A stretch of DNA of 64,000 nt, from assembly GCF_017599305.1 (NCBI RefSeq), contig NZ_JAGFWR010000002.1, forward strand, positions 248,001 to 312,000, read 5' to 3'. Position 1 is the stretch's first letter. Each line of letters opens with the position of its first letter. A program made the translations under genes and the position numbers. Below the pieces are notes generated by a model. The model was given only the letters and a program-made list of their open reading frames with translations. It searched no databases and had not been told where the DNA came from. Below are positions 34,996 to 43,977 of this stretch, one piece after another. Source of the stretch: Micromonospora antibiotica (lineage in GTDB: Bacteria > Actinomycetota > Actinomycetes > Mycobacteriales > Micromonosporaceae).

Positions 34996-37900
34996 TCAGC
35001 CGATGGTGAGGTTGCCACCGGAGGCGGTCAGGGTGATCTCCCGGGTGGATGCGCCGGTCCAGTCCGAGGAGAAGAGCAACCGGTCACCGTCCCAGACGGT
35101 GATGCCGATCCCGTCGCGGCGGCCCGGCTCGCCCCGGTCGGTGGCGGTCACCCGCATGGTCAGCCCGGTCGCCACCGCCACCGGGTCCTGCGCGGTGGAG
35201 ATGTCGTACAGGGTGACCTGGTAGCGCAGGTCGGCGACCGGTTCCCCGGCCACCGCGACACCGAACGACTCCAGCGCGGTGCTCTGGAACTTGTACCGCT
35301 TGCCGCCCGACTTGTAGCCGACCTTCGCGCTGCCGACCAGCTTCTTGCCGTTGTTGATCCGGCCGTCCAGGGTCACCTCGATGCGCCGGTCGTCGTCGAG
35401 CGGGTAACCACCGGCGGTGGCCCCGCCCTTCAGGTAGCCCGAGCCGGCGACCGACCGGCCGTATCCGCCGGCCACCGTGACGGTGGCCGTCGCGCTGCCG
35501 GTGTACGCCCCCGACACCGTGGCGGTGACCGGGTGCGCGCCGTGCGGCAGCACGGCGCGGCAACTGGCCGAGCCGTCGTCCGCCGCCGCGCCGAACGGCG
35601 TCGCGACCGCCGTGCAGAGGGTCTCGTCGCCCTCGGTGAAGGCCACCGTGGCGTTGCGGACGTCACCGCCGCCACCCCGGACGGTGGCCCGCAGCAGCAC
35701 ACCGGTCGAGTCGGCGTCGTCCACCGGGGCGGCCAGGGCGTCACCGACGTAGGTGACCGTGGCCGCGCGGACCTGGGTGATGGTGAGGTCGGCGTCGCTG
35801 AGGTCGAAGAAGACGTTGCCGACCGCCTCGATCTTCAGCCGGCCCCGGGCGGTGTCCACGTTCGGCAGGGTCACCGTCGCGGACCCGGTGTTCGGCACGC
35901 TCTCCGCCAGCACGTGCGGGAAGGTCGCCCCGCCGTCGGTGGACAGCGAGATCTTCACCTCGCCCACGTTGACCGGCGCGGTGTCCGTGCCGGCCACGTC
36001 CCAGGTGACGGGCATGGTGCCGCCGCCCAGGTGGGCCGCCGGCGTGGCCTGCGAGGTGACCAGGAACGGGCCGGCCGCCGGGGCGAGGGTCAACGCCACG
36101 TCGGCGCTGCCGATGCCGCCGCCACCGGGGTGGTGGTCCCGGCCGGTGAGCCGGAAGTGCAGGGTCCGGTCGTTGGTCACGCCGACCCAGTCGGCGGTGG
36201 GCAGGAACTCCGAGTAGCAGTCCACCGTCGCGGCGGGCACGTTGCTCGCCCCGCCGGTGGCGGGTGGGGCCGGCGCGGCCGGGCAGGCCCCGGTGGCGGC
36301 GTTGGTGTTGTTCGCCGCGATCTGGGTCAGGTCGGGGAAGTGCCGGGTCGGATCGGTGGTCACCGCGTTCTCGCCCGGCGAGTGGTACTCCAGGGTGTCG
36401 GTCGGGCTGACCGCCGCCGCCTCGCCGAACTGGCGGAACAGCGGCCCGTTGGTCTTGGTGTTGTTGACCAGCGCGGTGCCGGTGCTGCCACCCCGGTCGT
36501 TCTGCTCCCACAGGTAGCTGACGGTGTCCCCGTCGGCGTCGGTGGCGCCACCGGTCAGGGCGAACGGGGTCCGCGCCGGGATGGTGTACGCCGCCGCCGG
36601 CACGGTGACCACGGGGGCCCGGTTGCCGGTCTGCGCGGTCTGGAAGCCGTTGTTGCCGGCCGCGCCGCCCCGGGCGGTCTCGCCGACGAAGCCGGACGCG
36701 CCCACGACGCCCGTCAGTTCGAGCGCCGACACGTCGACCCCGGCCAGCGACCCACCGTTGAAGGTGACCTGGAAGCCGGTGTCGTTCGGCGCGCCGAGCC
36801 CGCCGAAGGCCGTCACGCTGACGGTGGCCCCGGCCGGCCAGCCGGCGATCGCCTCGATGGCCGCCTTGATCCCGGCCGCGGTGTAGTTGCCGCCGCGCAC
36901 CACCGGCACCGACGACTGCCCCGCGTAGCTGATGCGCAACGCGTCGCCGTCGGTGTCGAAACCGGACAGCGAGACGGTCTGCACCTCGTTGAGCGCCGGG
37001 CGGGTGCCGGAGACGAACGTGCTGATCTCGGTGTAGCTGCGCTGCGACCAGTACGGGTCGCTGTGCGGCTGGAGGTTGTCCTGCTGGCAGATGCCCGCGT
37101 ACGCCATGATCGACGAACCGCTGCCCGGCTCGTAGGAGTTGGCGGCGCTGCGGTTGCCGCCGGAGCAGTTGTACTGGGTGCCGTTGAAGGTGTGGTTGCC
37201 GGCGAACTGGTGGCCGATCTCGTGCGCCACGTAGTCGACGGCGTAGAAGTCACCGACCGGGGTGGGCAGGCCCGTGCAGCCGCGCGCCTTGCCGTCCAGG
37301 CCGACCACGCCGAGGCCGGCGACACCGCCACCGGGCAGGCCGAGGCCGATGTGCCCGACGTCGTAGTTGCCCGCGCCGACGAGCTGGCCGAGCACGATCC
37401 GGTTGCGGTTGAGCAGCGAACTGGTGCACGACGAGATCTGCGTCGGGGTGTAGCAGGCCGCCGTGCCACAGGGCCCGTTCGCCTCGGTGGCCAGGGCTGC
37501 GGTGTTCAGGTTGGTCTTGTCGGTGTCGTTGACCAGCACCAACCGGATCGCCGTCTCGTCCTCGTAGATCTGGGTGACCCGGTTGATCAGGGTCACCTTC
37601 GCCGCGGTGACGTTCTCCGCGCCGAAGAAGGTGGCGTACGACGGGTCGGTGACCAGGGCCAGCCGGTAGGTGCGCAGGGTGACCGGCGGACCTGCCGGCT
37701 CGTCCGCGGTCACCTCCGGCGACAGCGCCCCGGCCGCCGCGGCGACGTCCTCCCGCTCCACCATGGCCGGGTCGGTGTCGAGCAGGTCGCGGGCGTAGTA
37801 GCTGGCGTAGACGCTCTGGTCGCCGTGGTAGTACGGGTCGAGGTACCAGCTGCCGCCGGTCGACCGGACCGAGGCGTGGAAGCCCAGCGGGGTCAGGTCG

Positions 37901-38358
37901 GCGCGGATGGTCGCCGTCGGGTCGTCCAGGCCCCGGCCGACGTACGTGCTGATCTCGGGATGCCGGGCGGCGAGCCCCGGCTCCATCACCGGCGAGTCGA
38001 CCAGGCTGAACCGCTGGAAGCCCCCGGTGGGGGTGGGCAACGCGACGGTCAGCGCCGACTGCGACCGTCGGGCCGTACCGGCCCGCTCGGCCGGCACGTC
38101 GGCCAGGGTGTCGGCCAAGGCGGCCCGGTCCAGGGCGTACGCGGTGAACCGCTCGGCGCGGATGTCGGGGGTACGCCCGTCGCGGGCGTTGGCCGACGGC
38201 TCGCTCGGCAGCTGCCGCCAGGGGCCGGGGTCGGCCGGCGCGGCGACCGCCGCGGTGCCACCGGTCAGCGGTAGCACGGTGGCGACCAGCACCGCGGCGC
38301 ACAGCCCGGCCAGTCGGCGGCGGCCGCGACCAGCGGGATCGGGGGGTGGAACCGTCAT
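34996..38358 (-). CDS. Secreted reprolysin-like zinc metalloprotease
   Basis: A 1,120-aa secreted protein. Signal peptide about residues 1-40 (LAGLCAAVLVATVLPLTGG). A propeptide-like region is followed by an M12B catalytic domain with zinc motif HEIGHQFAGNH (residues 380-390; Glu381 catalytic) and a later Met-turn candidate in SSIMAYAGIC. Then come beta-rich domains (about 500-870, with LSTDGGATFPHVLAESVPNTG typical of bacterial reprolysins), an Ig-like repeat (about 870-970) and a C-terminal beta module (RIEVTLDGRINNGKK...). Start ATG at 38358. Probably degrades extracellular protein. It stands alone, with a terminator on its own strand. Confidence 0.92.
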   Translation of the reverse strand: MTVPPPDPAGRGRRRLAGLCAAVLVATVLPLTGGTAAVAAPADPGPWRQLPSEPSANARDGRTPDIRAERFTAYALDRAALADTLADVPAERAGTARRSQSALTVALPTPTGGFQRFSLVDSPVMEPGLAARHPEISTYVGRGLDDPTATIRADLTPLGFHASVRSTGGSWYLDPYYHGDQSVYASYYARDLLDTDPAMVEREDVAAAAGALSPEVTADEPAGPPVTLRTYRLALVTDPSYATFFGAENVTAAKVTLINRVTQIYEDETAIRLVLVNDTDKTNLNTAALATEANGPCGTAACYTPTQISSCTSSLLNRNRIVLGQLVGAGNYDVGHIGLGLPGGGVAGLGVVGLDGKARGCTGLPTPVGDFYAVDYVAHEIGHQFAGNHTFNGTQYNCSGGNRSAANSYEPGSGSSIMAYAGICQQDNLQPHSDPYWSQRSYTEISTFVSGTRPALNEVQTVSLSGFDTDGDALRISYAGQSSVPVVRGGNYTAAGIKAAIEAIAGWPAGATVSVTAFGGLGAPNDTGFQVTFNGGSLAGVDVSALELTGVVGASGFVGETARGGAAGNNGFQTAQTGNRAPVVTVPAAAYTIPARTPFALTGGATDADGDTVSYLWEQNDRGGSTGTALVNNTKTNGPLFRQFGEAAAVSPTDTLEYHSPGENAVTTDPTRHFPDLTQIAANNTNAATGACPAAPAPPATGGASNVPAATVDCYSEFLPTADWVGVTNDRTLHFRLTGRDHHPGGGGIGSADVALTLAPAAGPFLVTSQATPAAHLGGGTMPVTWDVAGTDTAPVNVGEVKISLSTDGGATFPHVLAESVPNTGSATVTLPNVDTARGRLKIEAVGNVFFDLSDADLTITQVRAATVTYVGDALAAPVDDADSTGVLLRATVRGGGGDVRNATVAFTEGDETLCTAVATPFGAAADDGSASCRAVLPHGAHPVTATVSGAYTGSATATVTVAGGYGRSVAGSGYLKGGATAGGYPLDDDRRIEVTLDGRINNGKKLVGSAKVGYKSGGKRYKFQSTALESFGVAVAGEPVADLRYQVTLYDISTAQDPVAVATGLTMRVTATDRGEPGRRDGIGITVWDGDRLLFSSDWTGASTREITLTASGGNLTIG

Positions 38359-38569
38359 CGAGTGGGCCTCACTTCACCAGGTAAGAGGAACGGGCCTGAT
38401 GGCGTGGCGTTCGTGGGCCACGCCGGGCTGTCCCGGAGAAGCACACGCTATGACGGGTCCCCTGTCGACAGACATCATCCGTAAAGTCGACGCGGCGACA
38501 CAGGCCGGCGGTGTAGATGCTCCCCAGTGGACCGCGCGGCACGCGCCGGGCAGGACCGGACGGGCCGCC

Positions 38570-38588
38570 GGGTGGGTCGGTCGCCCAC
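38570..38588 (-). terminator. Possible weak terminator after GNAT gene
   Basis: A 6-bp GGTGGG / CCCACC stem with 7-nt loop lies 12 nt past the GNAT stop on the minus strand. Weak; the remaining 38359-38569 contains nothing I can assign. Confidence 0.3.
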
Positions 38589-38600
38589 CGGGTGCCGGGG

Positions 38601-39197
38601 TCAGCCGGCTGGTCGATCGCCCCGGATGCGGGCGTGCAGGTGCATGTCGTGCCGGCCGTCGGCGTGCACGGCGTCGCTGCGTTTGGTGCCCTCCAGCCGG
38701 AATCCGGCGCGCAGCGCGGTCCGGCAGGAGGCGAGGTTGCGGGTCGAGTGGTCCAGGTGCAGCCGGTGGAAGCCCGCCCCGTCCAGCGCCCACCTGCCCA
38801 GTGCCGTCAACGCCCGGGAGGCCACCCCTGCCCGGCGGGCGGCGGGAAGCACCCAGTACGCGCACCCGGCGACGCCGTCATCGAGATCCATGCCGGTCAG
38901 GGCGATCCGGCCGAGCACCTCGACGCCGTCGCGGGTCACCGCCCAACTGGCACCGGTCTCCCCTGCCCAGGCCCGGTGATAGCCCTCGAACCACTCACGG
39001 ACCTGGCTCTCGGAGGCCGGATGACGGGTGTGCCAGTGCCGGATCTCCGGATCCCGGTAGGCGGCCAGGAACACCGGGGCGTCGGACGGCTCCCAGGGAC
39101 GCAGGACCAGACCCCCCGGCGCGGCGAGGGTCGGCTGCGCACCGGCGGCGAGGGCCCCGGCCGGGATGGCCGGTGGCGTGGAGAGCGGGACCCGCAC
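38601..39197 (-). CDS. GNAT family N-acetyltransferase (RimJ/RimL type)
   Basis: A 198-aa acetyltransferase of the RimJ/RimL branch, which acetylates N-terminal amines of proteins or small amines with acetyl-CoA. Visible: GLVLRPWEPSDAPVFLAAYRDPEIRHW at the start of the domain, then the acetyl-CoA loop VLPAARRAGVASRAL and FHRLHLDHSTRNLASCRTALRAGFRLEG. GTG at 39197 is chosen because GGGAGG lies 8-13 nt upstream; the longer frame has a low-complexity arginine-rich start. Short gap to the AlkZ-like gene, same direction. Confidence 0.88.
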   Translation of the reverse strand: MRVPLSTPPAIPAGALAAGAQPTLAAPGGLVLRPWEPSDAPVFLAAYRDPEIRHWHTRHPASESQVREWFEGYHRAWAGETGASWAVTRDGVEVLGRIALTGMDLDDGVAGCAYWVLPAARRAGVASRALTALGRWALDGAGFHRLHLDHSTRNLASCRTALRAGFRLEGTKRSDAVHADGRHDMHLHARIRGDRPAG

Positions 39198-39229
39198 GCC
39201 GCATCCTCCCCCGACGCCGTGGGCCGGTG

Positions 39230-40333
39230 TCAAACTCCGCCCGGGTCGACGTCGACGTCGACCCGGGCGAGGCCCCGGTGGGCGGCGAGGCGTTGCGCCT
39301 GCGCGACGATGTCGTCGTGGACGGCGGCGGACAACTTCCGCCACGGCTGGACGGCGAGCGTCAGCGCCCGGCCGGCCTTACGGGGCCGCCAGGTGCCGAC
39401 GATCTCACCGCCGGCCAGGACGGCCCCGGGGCGGCCCAGCACCGGCCACAACTGCTTGGCGTGGGCCGCGTCCGGCACCAGGGTCGACCGGTCCCGCGCC
39501 TGCAGGAACAGGTCGAACGGGGCGAGCAGGCGCACGGCCGTGGTGTCGGCGGCACCGGCGAGCGCCGGCTCGTCGGCGGCGAGCAGCGAACGGGCCTCCC
39601 CGTCGACCCGTACCTCGACCACGTCCTGCGGCCAGCGGGCCCGCACCTCCCTGACCGGGGCGTCGAGGTAGTCGGCGACCTGCTTGGGGGTGGCCGGGCC
39701 GAGCAGCCGCAGGTAGGCGCGGACCAGGTCGAACCGGTCGCCGGGCGGGGCGGGGCGGGTGAACCCGGGGATGCGGTGCAGGACCGGTGGCGAGGTGCCG
39801 GGGCGCAGCTCCAGCCCGGCCCGCACGGCCGCCAGCCGGAACGGCATCTCGTAGAGGTGGGTGGCGGCGCAGGGACGGCAGAACCGCTGGTAGGGCTCGG
39901 GCAGCAGCTCGGCCAACCGCCCGGAGACGTCGCCCTTGACCGTCGGGGTGGTGACCACCGCCCGCATCCGTGCCGCCACCTCGTCGAGGGCGGCCAGGTT
40001 GCCGATGCCGGCGGCTTTCAGCGGCCGGGCCGCGTCGTAGATGCGTTTGCCCGCGTCCGCGTCGGAGTACGGCGCGACCGCCCCCGCCACCTCGGCCACG
40101 TCGGCGCGACGGTAGAGGTGCGGCGCGCCGCGCACGGTCCAGAGCAGGATCAGGTCGTCCGCGACCGGTGCCGTCACCTCGACACCGCGCAGCGCCAGGG
40201 CCCACCGGCCGCCGTCCGGGCCGGTGTCCTGCACCCCGAGGTCGAGTACGGCGGTGTCCGCCGGGGTGCCCTCGATGCGGTCGAGCTGCTGCGCCCCGAC
40301 CCGGAACTGCATCACCTGACGGCGGTCGATCAT
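39230..40333 (-). CDS. Winged-helix DNA-binding protein (AlkZ/HTH_42 family)
   Basis: A 367-aa member of the HTH_42 family (formerly DUF1006), which includes the AlkZ/YcaQ DNA glycosylases that unhook bulky or cross-linked bases. The C-terminal segment LVPDAAHAKQLWPVLGRPGAVLAGGEIVGTWRPRK and LLAPFDLFLQARDR are family hallmarks. An AlkZ-type catalytic QxQ motif is not obvious (QFRVGAQQ near the N-terminus is only a weak candidate), so this may be one of the non-glycosylase HTH_42 paralogues common in actinomycetes. The 295 bp upstream (40334-40628) show no convincing gene or RNA. Confidence 0.82.
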   Translation of the reverse strand: MIDRRQVMQFRVGAQQLDRIEGTPADTAVLDLGVQDTGPDGGRWALALRGVEVTAPVADDLILLWTVRGAPHLYRRADVAEVAGAVAPYSDADAGKRIYDAARPLKAAGIGNLAALDEVAARMRAVVTTPTVKGDVSGRLAELLPEPYQRFCRPCAATHLYEMPFRLAAVRAGLELRPGTSPPVLHRIPGFTRPAPPGDRFDLVRAYLRLLGPATPKQVADYLDAPVREVRARWPQDVVEVRVDGEARSLLAADEPALAGAADTTAVRLLAPFDLFLQARDRSTLVPDAAHAKQLWPVLGRPGAVLAGGEIVGTWRPRKAGRALTLAVQPWRKLSAAVHDDIVAQAQRLAAHRGLARVDVDVDPGGV

Positions 40334-40628
40334 CCGACCAGCCTAGGTGCTACCCCCGACAATGCCTGTCCGTAGCTTCCCGACACGGAACGACGCCGGA
40401 AACCGAGCGTTGATCAGGCTCCGTCCCGGGCCCTCCCGGCGTCCCCACCCCCGGGGTCTCGCTGTCAGAGCGGTCGGTGCGGCGGACACCCGCGTTTCGG
40501 CGGGGGTCATCCACCGCCGGTTCGGCGGCCCTACGAAGCAGACGATGCCCTCGACGTGGACCATCCGGCGGATCTGCCGGCGGGTGACCCCGACCAACGC
40601 AGCAGTGCCAGGCCGGGGACCGCCGACG

Positions 40629-41285
40629 CTACCGTCGACCGCCGTCGAGGTAGCGCAGCACCGCGGTGACCCGGCGGTCGGCCCGGTCGTCGGGGGGCAG
40701 CTGGAGCTTGGCGAAGATGCTGCGGATGTGTTTGTGCACCGCGCCTTCGGTGACGTACAACCGCTCGGCGATCGCCGTGTTGCCGAGCCCCTCGGCCATC
40801 AGCCCCAGCACCTCGCGCTCACGCGGCGACAGCTCTCCCAGTGCCGCGTCCGGCCTGCGGTGGCGGGCCAGAAACTGCCCCACCACCTCCGGGTCGATCA
40901 CACTGCCGCCGTCGGCGACCCGGTGCAGCGCGGCGAGGAACTCCTCGACCCGACCCACCCGCTCCTTCAACAGGTAGCCGAGCCCGACCGCGCCGACCGA
41001 GAACAGGTCGGTGGCGAACGCCTGCTCCACGTACGCCGAAAGGACCAGCACCGCGAGGCCGGGCTGCCGGCGACGGGCCTCCACCGCGGCCACGATGCCC
41101 TCGTTGGTGTGCGTCGGCGGCATCCGCACGTCCACGATCGCCACGTCCGGCGCGTACGCGTCGACCGCGGCCAGGAACTCACCCGGGTTGCCCGCGGTGG
41201 CGACCACGTCCAGGTCCTCCGCCCGCAGCAGCAGCGCCAACCCCTCCCGCAGCAGCGGGTCGTCCTCGGCGATCACGATCCGCAC
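40629..41285 (-). CDS. LuxR/NarL-type response regulator
   Basis: A 218-aa response regulator. Receiver domain about residues 1-120 with the acidic pair (AEDD), phospho-acceptor Asp in AIVDVRMPP, Ser in VLSAY and Lys in LLKERV. C-terminal LuxR-type HTH about 150-215 (LSPREREVLGLMAEGLGNTAIAERLYVTEGAVHKHI). GTG at 41285 overlaps the end of the histidine kinase gene by 13 nt and has GGAGG upstream. It partners the kinase encoded before it. Confidence 0.95.
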   Translation of the reverse strand: MRIVIAEDDPLLREGLALLLRAEDLDVVATAGNPGEFLAAVDAYAPDVAIVDVRMPPTHTNEGIVAAVEARRRQPGLAVLVLSAYVEQAFATDLFSVGAVGLGYLLKERVGRVEEFLAALHRVADGGSVIDPEVVGQFLARHRRPDAALGELSPREREVLGLMAEGLGNTAIAERLYVTEGAVHKHIRSIFAKLQLPPDDRADRRVTAVLRYLDGGRR

Positions 41286-42499
41286 GGCAACTCCACCTCC
41301 AGTCTCGTCGGCCCACCCTTGGTGCTGGTCAGGGTCATCCGGCCGTCGTACGCCCCGACCCTCCGACGGATGCCGGTCAGCCCCGAGCCGCGCGTCTCGT
41401 CGACGTCGCCGCGCCCGTCGTCCTCGACGGTCACCGACAACCGGCCCTGCTCGCGGCGTACGGTCACGTCGACCCGGCCCGCGCCGCTGTGCCGGACCAC
41501 GTTGGTCAACGCCTCGGCCACCACGAAGTAGGCGGTGGCCTCCACCGAGACGGCGCAGCGTACCGGCACGTCGACCGTGAGCCGGCAGGGCACCGCGCAA
41601 CTGCCGGCCAGCCCGGCCAGGGCACCGGCGAGGCCCCGGTCGTCCAGCACGGGCGGCAGGATGCCCCGCACCACGGTACGCAACTCGCCGAGCGCCTGTT
41701 CCGCCGCGTCCTGCGCCCGCCCGAGGATCTCGTCGGCCCGGTCCGGGTCCCGCCGTACCGCCCGGCGGGCCGCCCCCAGCAGCACGTTGACCGCGACCAG
41801 CCGGTTCTGGGTGCCGTCGTGCAGGGCACGTTCGATGCGACGCAGTTCCACCGCGTGGGCGTCCAGCGCCGCAGCCCGGGTGGCGGTCAGCTCGGCGACC
41901 CGCAACGACAGGTCGATGCCCGGCGGCGGAGGCAGCAACCACCGTCCCGGCCGGGCCTGGAGGCGGGCCAACGGCGGACCGAGCGCGACCACGGCGACCA
42001 GCCAGCCCAACCCGAGCAACCCGACCAGGAGTGCCTCGGCCGGCCCGTCGATGCGCCACCAGACGATCCCCGGCGCCCCCGCCCCGGGCGGCAGCAGCCG
42101 GTACCACAGCGGGAACGTGAGGTCCTGCACGGCGTAGAGCGGCAGAGCGAGGCCGAGCAGCCCGCTGGCCAGGCCGGTGACCGCGTGCAGCGCGACCCAG
42201 CCGAGTTCCCGCCGGACGAACGGGTCGCGCACCGCCACCCGCAGCTCGGCCGGCACCGGGCCCGGGGCGGGGAGCTGCGTGCCCCAGCGGGACAGCCGGG
42301 CACGCTCGCGGTCGGCCACCGCGCGTACCGCCCGCAGCGCGCCGGGTGCCGCCGGCAGCCCCACCCAGACCAGGCAGGCCGTCGCGACGAGCAACACCCA
42401 CAGCAGCGCAGCCAACGCCAACAGTGCGGTGGCCAACCCGCCGACGAGGTGTTCGAGGGCGTCGACCGAGGCACGAGCCCGGTCCCGCAGGTGTGTCAT
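41273..42499 (-). CDS. Sensor histidine kinase (HisKA_3 type)
   Basis: A 408-aa membrane kinase. About four hydrophobic segments in the first 190 residues, with a sensor-like module (APGPVPAELRVAVRDPFVRRELGW), form a membrane sensor with little extracellular mass. The dimerisation/phosphorylation box is RIERALHDGTQNRLVAV (His is the phospho-acceptor); the ATPase domain has ALTNVVRHSG (N-box) and DDGRG...GSGLTGIRRRV (G boxes). ATG at 42499 has GGGAGG 7 nt before it; longer frames are not supported. Such intramembrane-sensing kinases often detect envelope stress. Confidence 0.93.
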   Translation of the reverse strand: MTHLRDRARASVDALEHLVGGLATALLALAALLWVLLVATACLVWVGLPAAPGALRAVRAVADRERARLSRWGTQLPAPGPVPAELRVAVRDPFVRRELGWVALHAVTGLASGLLGLALPLYAVQDLTFPLWYRLLPPGAGAPGIVWWRIDGPAEALLVGLLGLGWLVAVVALGPPLARLQARPGRWLLPPPPGIDLSLRVAELTATRAAALDAHAVELRRIERALHDGTQNRLVAVNVLLGAARRAVRRDPDRADEILGRAQDAAEQALGELRTVVRGILPPVLDDRGLAGALAGLAGSCAVPCRLTVDVPVRCAVSVEATAYFVVAEALTNVVRHSGAGRVDVTVRREQGRLSVTVEDDGRGDVDETRGSGLTGIRRRVGAYDGRMTLTSTKGGPTRLEVELPCGS

Positions 42500-42668
42500 C
42501 GGAAGACCTCCCGCGCCAACATAGGCCACCGGGCGGGCGGCCCGGCACCGTCGGCGCGGAAAGTAGCGCCTGCTGTACCGCCGCCGGTCGCGCTGGCGGG
42601 ATCGTGCCCGACCCACCGCCACGCCTAGCGTCAACCTGGTCGAACACCCGCCGCCCGAGGAGGCAGCC

Positions 42669-42878
42669 ATGACCGATCCGTACCGCATCGCCGACGCCCC
42701 GACCAAGCCGGAAGCCGACCTGCTCCGCCCGCTGCTGTGGCTGGTGCTGGTCGTCAGCCTCGCCGCCAACGCGGCGCTGACGACCGTGTTGGACAACCAG
42801 TGGGCCGGCTCCGCCTGCGGCCTGCTGGCGGTGCTCTGCGCCGGGACGCTGCTCGCCCGGCACCGCCGCGCCCGGTGA
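42669..42878 (+). CDS. Small two-helix membrane protein
   Basis: A 69-aa protein with a short polar N-terminus and two hydrophobic segments (LLWLVLVVSLAANAALTTVL and ACGLLAVLCAGTLLA), ending in basic residues, so inserted in the cytoplasmic membrane. GAGGAGG precedes the ATG. It diverges from the two-component operon across 169 bp, so it is a natural candidate target or accessory of that system. Family not recognised. Confidence 0.75.
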   Translation: MTDPYRIADAPTKPEADLLRPLLWLVLVVSLAANAALTTVLDNQWAGSACGLLAVLCAGTLLARHRRAR

Positions 42879-42895
42879 CCGGCGCACGGGACGCG

Positions 42896-42937
42896 GGCCG
42901 GCCCCTCCCCGGCCACGGGGCAGGGGAGGGGCCGGCC
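42896..42937. terminator. Bidirectional hairpin terminator
   Basis: Perfect 15-bp arms (GGCCGGCCCCTCCCC at 42896-42910 and complement at 42923-42937) with a 12-nt loop, between the convergent small membrane protein and MerR-HEAT genes. Confidence 0.85.
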
Positions 42938-42960
42938 GTCGCCTCTCCGCCGACCGGCGC

Positions 42961-43974
42961 TCAGCGGCCGTCGGCGGCGGCGCGGAGGGTGAGCACGTAG
43001 CTAGCGGTGAGCGCGACGACCCGGTCGTCGTCCCCGGTCAGCCCGGCCAGGGCCCGGGACGCCGTGTCCCCCGGGATGTCCGCGAGCGCCTGGGTCAGCC
43101 GACGCCGTGCCGACGCCCCGAGATCTGCCCGGGTGAGCAGGCCGATCAGGCGCGCGGCGATCCGCTCCGCCGTGGCGGGATCGGTCGCCAGCGCGCTCAG
43201 CGCGTCGGCGGCGTCGACGTCGTTCACCTCGGCGACGACCATGTCGACGAGCGTCGGCACGGCGTCGGGCTCGCCACGGACGCCGAGCGCCAGCGCCGCG
43301 TACCTGCCGACCACGGGGTCCGGGTGGCGCAGGGCGTCGCGGAGCAACGTGGTGGCGTCCCCACCCGGGATCTCGACGATGGCCCGGACGGCACGTTCCC
43401 GCACCCCGGCCTCGGGTGCGTCGAGCCCCTCCGCCAGCAGGGGCAACCCGTCGACGCCCAGGTGCGCGAGCGCCCAACGCAGCGCCCCGGCGACGTTCGG
43501 GTCGGACTCGTCCAGCACCGCCGTGACCAGTGCCTCCACCGGCACCGGTACCTCACCGGCCGAGGCCAGCGCCGCGCGTTGACGCTGCTCCGCGCGCGGT
43601 GAGCCCAGGTCGCGCAGGAGCGCGACCACCTGCAGGACGTCCTGCCAGTCGGCGGGCCCGGCGGCGTCGATCCGCCGGAGGCGGGTGAGCAGCTCCCGCT
43701 CCGCGGTGATGCGCGCCCGGGTCTGCCGGATGAGGTCGTCGACGAGTTCCGCAGGGGTGAAGGCGGGGTCGTCGAGCGCCCGTCCCACCGCCCGCAGCGA
43801 CAACCCCAGCGAGCGCAGGCTCTCGATGTGGAAGATCCGGCGAAGGTCCGCGCCGGAGTACTCGCGGTAACCGACGCCACTACGACCGGTCGGTCGTAGT
43901 AGTCCGAGCGACTCGTAGTGCCTGAGCATCCGGGCGCTGACCCCGCAGCGTCGCGACACGTCACCGATCAGCAC
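42961..43974 (-). CDS. MerR regulator fused to HEAT repeats
   Basis: A 337-aa protein: MerR winged HTH and dimer helix (residues 1-115, MLIGDVSRRCGVSARMLRHYESLGLL then YREYSGADLRRIFHIESLRSLGLSLRAV) followed by about 200 residues of HEAT-like helical repeats (LRWALAHLGVDGLPLLAEGL, VRERAVRAIVEIPGG, VGRYAALALGVRGEPDAVPTLV). MerR proteins usually carry a small effector domain, so the HEAT solenoid suggests a protein or peptide ligand. It starts 3 nt after the HEAT-only gene and is read from the MerR-type promoter at 44661-44691, so it probably autoregulates the pair. Confidence 0.9.
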   Translation of the reverse strand: MLIGDVSRRCGVSARMLRHYESLGLLRPTGRSGVGYREYSGADLRRIFHIESLRSLGLSLRAVGRALDDPAFTPAELVDDLIRQTRARITAERELLTRLRRIDAAGPADWQDVLQVVALLRDLGSPRAEQRQRAALASAGEVPVPVEALVTAVLDESDPNVAGALRWALAHLGVDGLPLLAEGLDAPEAGVRERAVRAIVEIPGGDATTLLRDALRHPDPVVGRYAALALGVRGEPDAVPTLVDMVVAEVNDVDAADALSALATDPATAERIAARLIGLLTRADLGASARRRLTQALADIPGDTASRALAGLTGDDDRVVALTASYVLTLRAAADGR

Positions 43975-43977
43975 CGC

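Noticed and set aside
32692..38274. 1,860-aa open frame on the plus strand
   Set aside because: It lies antisense to RecD2 and the metalloprotease, both with clear motifs, and has the Gly/Arg/Val/Gln-rich composition of a high-GC shadow frame.
40343..40597. 84-aa open frame on the minus strand in the gap upstream of the response-regulator stop
   Set aside because: No ribosome site, no recognisable pattern, and its arginine-rich composition matches random high-GC frames.
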